A DNA stretch of 64,000 nucleotides, taken from contig NW_003314296.1 in NCBI RefSeq assembly GCF_000143415.4, forward strand, positions 911,645 to 975,644, given 5' to 3'. Positions 58,001-64,000 of the stretch are shown piece after piece. Below the pieces are notes generated by a model that did no database searches, was not told the origin of the DNA, and worked only from the letters and a program-made list of their open reading frames with translations. A program made the position numbers and the translations under genes. The stretch's first letter is position 1. Each line of letters begins with the position of its first letter. Source of the DNA: Selaginella moellendorffii (lineage: Eukaryota; Streptophyta; Lycopodiopsida; Selaginellales; Selaginellaceae).

Positions 58001-59435
58001 TCAGCAGACGAAACATACAATGATTTTTCAACAAAATACTATTTATTGTGACTAGCTAAAAGTGCATAAACCCAATATAAAGTTTATTTTTCACTATTTT
58101 CTGCAACTCATTAAATTCAAACTTGGGACTAATCACATAATGACTTTATAATATAATATTGTTTGTGGTGATGAGTTAGAAGTGCATAAAGCCATGGTAA
58201 AGTTTACTCCTTTCTATATTTTACAGCTTGTTGTACTCATGCTCAAAATTAATCATTCATTCACTTTAGAATAAAATGTTACTTGTGGTGACAAACTACA
58301 AATGCACAAAGCTATGGTAATGTTTGCTTTTTTCTATTTTCTGCAACTCATTGGATTTAGATTTGGGATTAATCACTTGATGACATTATAGCAAAAAATT
58401 GCTTGTGGTAATGAGCTGGTATTGCACGAGGCCATAGAAGGCTTACTCCTCACTATTTTTTGCAACTTGCTAGATTCAAACTTGGAACTAATTACTTGTT
58501 AACTTTATAGCAAAATGTTAATTGTCGTGATAAGTGGACTAATCACACAGTGACTCTACAGAAAAATACTACTTATGGTGATGAGCTGAAAGTGCATGAC
58601 GCCATGGTAAAACTTGCTTCTTACTATTTTCTATAGCTTGCTGGATTTAGACTTAGAACTAATCACATGGTGAATTTACAAAAAATTGTTACTTGTTATG
58701 ATGAGTAGACTAATATGGCATTAACATTATAGCAAAATGCTACTTATGGTGATAAGCTGAAAGTGCACGAAGCCATGGTAAGGCTTCCTCTCTATTTTTT
58801 TTCAGCTTGCTGGATTCAGACTTAGGAATAATTACTCATTTGACTTTATAACAAAATACTCCTTGTCATAATGAGTGGACTAATTTGGTAGTGACATGAC
58901 AGTAAAATGATGCTTGTGGTGACAAGCTAAAAATGCACAAAGCCATAGTAAAGTTTGTTTTTCTATTTTTGGATTGAGACTCGGAACTAATCACTTACTT
59001 GTGATGATAGCTGAAGCCATAATAAGGTTTGCTCCTCTCTATTTTTCTGCAACTTGCAAAATTCAAATTTTAGACTAATCATATGCTGACTTTACACCAA
59101 AATGCTACTTAAAGTGATGAGCTGAAAGTACACAAGGCCATGGTAAAACATACTCCTCTCTATTTTTTTCAGCTCATTAGATTTAGACTCAAGACTAATC
59201 ACTCTGTGATGTTATAGCAAAATACTATTTGTAAGCCATGGTAAGACTTATTCCTCCCTATTTTCTTCAACTCACTGGATTCAAACTCAAAATTAATTAC
59301 TTGGTGATGTTACAACAAAATGCTGTTTATTGTGAAAGTGCACGGCCATGGTAAGTCCTACTCTCTATTTTTTTGAGCTCACTAAATTCAGACTCAAGAT
59401 TAATCACTTCAAGTGACTATTTGTGGTGACAAGCC
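55080..59435 (+). repeat. Degenerate 120 bp tandem repeat array
   Basis: Units recur at a 120 bp step where best preserved: the shared word GAAGTGCA or a variant ends at 56400, 56520, 56640 and 56760. Consensus features are AGCAAAATGCTACTTGTGGT, GATGAGCTGGAAGTGCA, CAAGGCCATGGTAAGGCTTG, CTCCTCTCTATTTTCTGCAG and GACTAATCACTTAGTGAC. Roughly 35 diverged units by eye. Each unit contains a donor-like ATG|GTAAGG and an acceptor-like TTTTCTGCAG about 30 bp apart. The last unit runs directly into NUP54 coding sequence at about 59440. Confidence 0.88.
55565..56180 (+). repeat. Duplicated block inside the 120 bp array
   Basis: About 55580-55800 and 56020-56180 share AAAGGTTTAAATATAAA, AGGGTTAAGTGTCTTT, TTTGAATA(A/G)TATT and CCAAATTCAA(G/A)AGTTTACAT. 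A shorter inverted match is at about 57185-57290. Not part of the 120 bp unit, so a separate sequence interrupts the array. Confidence 0.65.
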
Positions 59436-59454
59436 AGAAGTGCATCAACCCCGA

Positions 59455-61162
59455 CCCAGACACCAATGGCTCCAGCCTTTGGAGTTTCGATGCAGGCATT
59501 TGGTAGCAGCACTCCAGTTTTTGGAAGTCTTGCATTTCCAGCTTTTGGTAGCACGACTCCATCAGCTGCTGTGGAGGCTGACCAAAGACAGGAGTTTGGC
59601 CAAACTGCAGAGCTGGAGTTCCAAACATGGACAAAGAAAGCTGTGCTTGGCCGAACAAGGGACTTCTTTGAGTTTGTCCAACAGTGACGAGGAGCCTGAA
59701 GAGTCCAAACTGTGAACAAAGAGAAGGAGGAAGAAAAACATACATACTTGGTGTGCCGAACAAGGACGTGCTTCCAAATGCTGGTGTGCTGCTCAAACCA
59801 AACGCTGGAGTGGGCCAGTTGACAGCACCTTTGGCAGTACCCCTTCCGGAGAGGGAAGGATTAGACTTTGTTTAGCTACTTTCTTACTCTGACTAGTGCT
59901 TGCTGGTTCTACAGGCAATTTGTGATGCCTATGCTAATTTTCGTTATGCATTCAAGGTAAGAGAAGTGTATTATGCTGTGAGACTCACCACCATTTTGTA
60001 TGCAACATCTTTTGCTTAGTGTCATGGCGCCTTCTCAGCAATTCAAACCTCCAGGCGTTTCTGATGTAAACATGAATCATGATTTAGAGTATATGTGTAA
60101 CTTTTTGCTTCTCTTTTTTCCTAGACCATGTGGGCCGAAGTGATGAGCAAGCTTGAGAAGATGGGAACCGAAGATAGGGAGTGGCTATACCCAGAGCTGC
60201 TGTTGGGATTCAAAGACCTTTCAAAGCGACTTCAGGTGAGGTTTCCCTTGAGTTGAACTTTCTGTTACAATCGTTTTTAGGCTGACATGTGTCATGAGGC
60301 AGCTGCAAGACGAGGCAATCTCTTCAGATACGAACAGGCTGCAGGCTACTGAAAGCAACATGAAGCTGGTGAGCTTTGGATGCCACTGTGCCTTGTATCT
60401 TAGCTCTCCCGTTTTTTTGCAGTTGCAAAGACATTTCCAGGTCATCATATTACCTTGGCTCCAACGGTTCAGACTCAAGGAGCAGCAGCTGCAACGGAAG
60501 CTGTTAAAGGTCTGTTTCTTTTTCCAAGAGCGTGGTGGTTTTCTAGCTTGTTTTCTTTTTCACAGCTTACGAGAATAATCGAAAGGCTTGAAGCGAAGGG
60601 CTTATGGATGCCTTTGACAAGGTCTGAAACACTTCTGGAAGAAAAGTTACGAACGCTGGCACGACAAGTAAGTCTTTCTTTGATACAACATAGGAACTTA
60701 AGCGTACCCTTACTTTCTCAACGACAGAGCTTCCAAGGAAAGTGGACTCGGTCTTGTCGATTTCACGCCTGTGCGCAGGTGTAGGAAATGCATCGTTTCT
60801 ACCAGGCCAACTCGATGAGCAAAGCTTGACTGACATTCAAGAGGTGCAGTCTTTTGTTTCCAATGGTAGCTCTCCATTCTTATCAGAGCGTGTTTGTATC
60901 TCAACGACAGAACTTCCAAGCAAAGTGAACTCGGTCTTGTCGATTTCACGCCTGTGTGCAGGTGTAGGAAATGCATCGTTTCTACCAGGCCAACTCGATG
61001 AGCAAAGCTTGACTGACATTCAAGAGGTGCAGTCTTTTGTTTCCAATGGTAGCTCTCCATTCTTATCAGGACGTGTTTGTATTCCAGGTTCTACGCAAGC
61101 AAACTGAAGCTATATCACGTCTTGCTGGTGTGCTCAATGAGAGACATCGAGATTATAACTGA
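59455..61162 (+). pseudogene. NUP54: Nucleoporin NUP54, rearranged and probably broken
   Basis: C-terminal exons are clear: 59915-59956, 60006-60065, 60125-60235, 60303-60368, 60423-60509, 60566-60667, one ending 60843, and the last 61087-61162. They read CDAYANFRYAFK, HLLLSVMAPSQQFKPPGVSD, MWAEVMSKLEKMGTEDREWL, LQDEAISSDTNRLQATESN, WLQRFRLKEQQLQRKLL, IIERLEAKGLWMPLT, LPRKVDSVLSISRLCAGVG and LRKQTEAISRLAGVLN: the NUP54 alpha-helical region that binds NUP62/NUP58 in the pore channel. The FG part is present only as 59455-59575 on the plus strand; 59575-59800 carries FG repeats on the minus strand. The acceptor before 60006 is AA instead of AG. No upstream exon was found beyond the 120 bp array. 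A functional product is unlikely. Confidence 0.8.
60718..61083 (+). repeat. Tandem duplication of a NUP54 exon (183 bp unit)
   Basis: Two direct copies with period 183 bp (TCAACGACAGAGCTTCC at 60718 and TCAACGACAGAACTTCC at 60901). The unit includes exon sequence (SVLSISRLCAGVGNASFLPG) plus the following short intron. 183 is a multiple of three and the intron is open, so both copies can be read in one frame. The copies differ at only a few bases. Confidence 0.9.
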
Positions 61163-61360
61163 GGACGAAGGTCGCCTAATGGGCACCGACTTAAGCAGAG
61201 CCAAGGCCTGAGCAGCCGTGGGCTTTGCTTCCTCCAATAGGTATTTTTGAGAGCTTGTACCGTAATTTCTGGATCCCGAGCCCGGGTATTTTTGTAGATC
61301 AATCTTGCACGATATCTTTCGCTCTTTGTGTTAGCTAAATGAAAATCTAACAACTAATTA

Positions 61361-61433
61361 ACGTGTAAAGCGCAGTGGATAGAGCGTCTGTTTTCGGAGC
61401 AGAAAGTCACAGGTTCGAACCCTGTCCATCGCG
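61361..61433 (+). tRNA. tRNA-Arg(UCG)-like sequence with defective acceptor stem
   Basis: D arm GCGCAGTGGATAGAGC from 61370. Anticodon arm TCTGT-TTTCGGA-GCAGA with anticodon TCG. T arm ACAGG-TTCGAAC-CCTGT. Total length fits 73 nt. The backbone resembles eukaryotic tRNA-Arg (A and B boxes present). The 5' acceptor strand (ACGTGTA) pairs at only about two of seven positions with the 3' strand (CCATCGC), so this is probably a pseudogene or tRNA-derived fragment. Confidence 0.55.
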
Positions 61434-61650
61434 CTCGCTCATATTAGCTCAACTAGTGCTAATACCAGGTCATGGGCCAAATATTTTTCTTGCAATTTAA
61501 AATTTCAGTTGTATTGGTAGTTTTTTCAAGAAAACATTTTTATTTTTTAATTACAAGAAAAATAAAATAAAATTGATCAGCTAAAAAAATCAGATAAAAT
61601 GAAAGCTGGGCATTTTGCTCGCAATTTAAAATTAACTGTTGTTTGTAAAC

Positions 61651-61770
61651 ATTGGTAGTTAACAAGCCTTTTCAAGAAAAAGGGAGAGAAAGAGTTATTA
61701 ATGTATCACCATTGGTAGTTAACAAGCCTTTTCAAGAAAAAGGGAGAGAAATAGCTATTAATGTATCACA
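61651..61770 (+). repeat. 60 bp tandem duplication
   Basis: Two nearly identical 60 bp copies: CATTGGTAGTTAACAAGCCT ... AATGTATCAC at 61651-61710 and 61711-61770. A partial relative (TATTGGTAGTTTTTTCAAGA) lies near 61513. Confidence 0.9.
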
Positions 61771-62494
61771 CTTTAATCTCACTATATTTCACAATTTCAC
61801 AATCGCTGGTCGACTTACCAGACCTTTCTGCATGGAACCACTGGATCTTCCGCCCCTCGAGTTGGCGCCCTCTCCTGGCGAGCCCGTCCGCTACATTATT
61901 CTCATATACCTTGTCGTGCGCCTTGACTTTGCACAGCCGGATCTCCATCCCGCTCTTTGCTGCCGCACCAACGATGCACTGCAGGAGTGGCTTGAGCTGG
62001 ATACAGTCGGGGTGCTCAGGCCGGCACTGCGCAAACTGCAACAGCTTCAGCGACTGCAAACTGTCCGTGTAGATATTCAGCTTGTTGGACTGCCAGTAAC
62101 CTCGAGCCCTGTACAGCTGCACCGCCGCGATGGAGTCGTGTATTGCAAGAAGCTCCATGTTGAGCGAAGACACGATGAGGCTGTCGACGATAGGGTTGCA
62201 CCAGCCGTTCTCCTGCGGGACTTGCACCGCCATGCCCGTCCCTTTGTGGGACTCCTCTGCCGACAGGAAGTAGACGCCGTACCCTGCCGAGAGCGACTCT
62301 TTATCGAAGGATCCATCAGTGAATACATTCCAAGGAGAAGATGCTTTTATTTCATCAAGTCCTCGCTCACGAGTACAAATGGTAATGGCCCATTTCTGCC
62401 ATGGCTTTCCTAATCTGACTCCTACACCACCAAACACCTTCTTGTTTGCGATGGACACTTCATCCTCGCCAGCTTTGCACTTGAGAGCCATCAT
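61766..62494 (-). CDS. Orphan RNase H-domain protein (242 aa)
   Basis: An open 242-codon frame with an RNase H type 1 fold. The four catalytic acids are all present: FTDGSFDK (Asp), LNMELLAIHDS (Glu), YTDSLQSLKLL (Asp) and NNVADGLARRG (Asp), and a conserved His lies in KVKAHDK. The domain covers about residues 55-220. Such domains occur at the C-terminus of plant non-LTR (LINE) retrotransposons and in orphan plant RNase H genes. No reverse transcriptase is seen beside it, so it is either a 5'-truncated LINE end or a separate gene. The 3' end touches the 60 bp tandem repeat. Activity on RNA:DNA hybrids is expected if expressed. Confidence 0.75.
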   Translation of the reverse strand: MMALKCKAGEDEVSIANKKVFGGVGVRLGKPWQKWAITICTRERGLDEIKASSPWNVFTDGSFDKESLSAGYGVYFLSAEESHKGTGMAVQVPQENGWCNPIVDSLIVSSLNMELLAIHDSIAAVQLYRARGYWQSNKLNIYTDSLQSLKLLQFAQCRPEHPDCIQLKPLLQCIVGAAAKSGMEIRLCKVKAHDKVYENNVADGLARRGRQLEGRKIQWFHAERSGKSTSDCEIVKYSEIKV

Positions 62495-62499
62495 CTTGT

Positions 62500-63077
62500 G
62501 CGTCTCGGAAGATTACCCTAAGTTTCGAGGCCTCAATTTCCAAATGTATAGATGGCTTTGGTCGTACGAAAACATTTTCGTACTAGGTAGATGCGAACTC
62601 GCCACCCTGGAGAAACAGATAAAAGAAAAGCATGCAATTGTCCAGCAAGATGAATTGATCGACTAGCCAACTATGACTGCAACAGCAATGAAAAAGTGAA
62701 AGAGGCATTTTCTTCACTGGATGAAAGCCTTCCACTGTAGTGTCCCTTTCCGCAGCCTCTCGGGAACAGCCTGAGACCACTGTATGAGATTGGGGAGGGG
62801 ACCTGTGAAAGCCATCTTGTTACGAAATGATCTATAGATGAGAGAGATTGCTCACCTGTTTGATCCAGCAGCTGCACTCTAGCTCCCGTGAATCAACTGG
62901 GTGAATCCCTGGGCACCTCGAGAATCGCAATGGCATTGTAGAAGCTCATCAGCCTCCAAATCCCATTGCTCCACCGAGAAATCTCTCTCCCTTTTCGACG
63001 AGGACGCGAGGACGCAACATGGGCTGCTATCGCAATACAAGTGGATTAGACCTAACGAGAAGATATAATTCCAACCA
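62500..63077. other. Intergenic, no gene recognised
   Basis: Short frames on both strands but no motif. It lies between the RNase H ORF (minus) and the F-box fragment (plus). Confidence 0.5.
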
Positions 63078-63540
63078 ATGGATAGTCACTTAAAGTTTAA
63101 GGCTTCGTCTTGTTTTGCTTCGAGATGTTGGCTGGGCTGCGCGTTTGCCTCACCTTTTTGTTTCCTGACAGTTTCATGTGTGGAGCTACCTGACGAGTGT
63201 GTCTGCTGGATCTTGGTGTGGCTCCCCATTCCAGACCTTGTCTACTGCAAGGTTGTATGCAAGTGCTGGAAGTCACTCATTGAGGATGCCACTCACTGGA
63301 GAAGCTTGCCCCAGTTGCATGAGTTTGGAAGCTACTCACCAAACAAAATCTGTTGCGTAAGTGTGGCCCTAACGGCTTGGTCAGCTGGCATGTCCTGTGT
63401 CCTGAGATGTTGGACTACCAGGGTGCCACCTTCAACCAACTCATGCACATAGTGAAGTTGGACTTAACGTGCTTGAGTGAGCATGGTGGACGGGGTTCTT
63501 GGACATGGCAATGCTGCTTCAGTTATTGCACCAAGAAGTA
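63078..63540 (+). pseudogene. F-box protein fragment
   Basis: The frame carries an F-box: VELPDECVCWILVWLPIPDL then VYCKVVCKCWKSLIEDATHW, matching the LPDE-x-LP-x-DL-x-VC-x-W pattern that binds SKP1 in SCF ubiquitin ligases. After GSYSPNKICC the protein pattern breaks and a second frame (63353-63541) takes over, with no kelch or other substrate domain before copia sequence begins at about 63520. The start region may include an intron (CTTTTTGTTTCCTGACAG before 63173). Most likely a gene truncated by the copia fragment. Confidence 0.6.
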
Positions 63541-64000
63541 GTGGGGCCAGCTTGTGCACATCCCAGCTCAACAAGTAACCCCCAGGCCCAGACCACATCC
63601 CTGCTACCAGTAGTGAGTGTGACGTACTCTACTTCTGCACTAGAAAGTGCCACCACAGATTGTTGTTTGGAGGCCCATGTGATGGGCACCTCCTGAGAAG
63701 GAAAAGCAAATGCCAGAAGTCGAGTGATGGCCTTTGTTGTTGGCAAAGCTAGCATCTGTGTAGCATGTCAATAATGCATTATCCCCTGAATAAGCAATGC
63801 TGCACTTCATAGTGCCCCGGAGGTATCTGACAATACACTTGGTAGCTTGCCAATGTATGGTGGTTGGCAATGTGTTGTAGTGACTCAAGGCAATAGTCAC
63901 ATATGTGATAAGTCATCAGGGCCAAATATATGGGACTCCCTATTGGCATCTCATTAGTTGCCTCAGGCTCACTAGACTGCTCAACTGTGAGATTGATAGC
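63519..64000 (-). mobile_element. Ty1/copia fragment (RT end and RNase H)
   Basis: Minus strand, continuing past the window end. It reads MPIGSPIYLALMTYHI, then after a frame change KCIVRYLRGTMKCSIAYSGD, CYTDASFANNKGHHSTSGIC, then another shift to ITWASKQQSVVALSSAEVEY. These are the copia RT-RNase H hallmarks (RYLRGT, DASFAN, SSAE-EY). Two frame changes make it a relic. It abuts the F-box fragment. Confidence 0.88.

Noticed and set aside
60742-61107. 121-codon ORF as a separate small gene
   Set aside because: It is the duplicated NUP54 exon with its open intron, in the NUP54 frame.
61361-61433. Bacterial or chlamydial origin of the tRNA-like sequence
   Set aside because: The D and anticodon stems match the eukaryotic tRNA-Arg pattern better; the only bacterial-looking feature is TTCGGA in the anticodon loop, which is too little.

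Overview
The window looks like nuclear DNA of a land plant, most likely a lycophyte such as Selaginella. Genes have very short introns (about 50-110 bp). They include PLS-class and DYW-class PPR proteins, a CDPK, a TFIIF-beta subunit, VPS2, an SPT20/PHL homologue, an ATG18-type PROPPIN, a mitochondrial pyruvate carrier and plant-type LTR retrotransposons. Lineage is inferred from gene style; no database was searched.

Layout. (1) 1-18.6 kb is a recently rearranged segment. A cassette holding a bacterial YfcG/Ure2-like glutathione S-transferase gene and a divergent PPR gene occurs as an inverted repeat: left arm about 4.5-10.2 kb, right arm about 12.5-18.4 kb, each about 5.7 kb, around a 2.4 kb spacer. 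A third GST copy (1-789, cut by the window edge) matches the right-arm copy without gaps. In the left arm the PPR copy is broken; in the right arm it is open for 846 codons. The spacer holds a decayed TPR-SET (SMYD-like) gene, which recurs as a direct copy at 24.6-26.7 kb; fragments of its C-terminus also lie inside both arms. (2) 19.1-23.7 kb is a decayed Ty3/gypsy element on the minus strand, followed by AT-rich DNA with a heavily transition-mutated LTR. (3) 27.8-44.6 kb is a compact euchromatic block: DYW PPR, MPC1, CDPK, TFIIF-beta, PPR, VPS2, SPT20/PHL, ATG18. Several start codons are only 56-121 bp apart in divergent pairs. (4) 44.7-55.0 kb is a three-level nest of LTR elements. An old gypsy relic is split by a 7.3 kb non-autonomous, LARD-like element (TSD ATAAT), which itself carries an intact 675 bp TRIM element (identical 162 bp LTRs, TSD CAAAG). 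(5) 55.1-59.4 kb is a degenerate 120 bp tandem repeat running into a damaged NUP54 gene (59.5-61.2 kb) with an inverted FG segment, a mutated splice acceptor and a tandemly duplicated exon. (6) 61.3-64 kb holds a tRNA-Arg-like sequence, an orphan RNase H ORF, an F-box fragment and a copia fragment.

The genes do not form an operon-like system. The most unusual parts are the alternating GST-PPR inverted repeats, the nested retrotransposons with an inverted segment in one LTR, and the rearranged NUP54 locus. Exon limits were read by eye from frames and GT/AG sites; many were checked by phase arithmetic.
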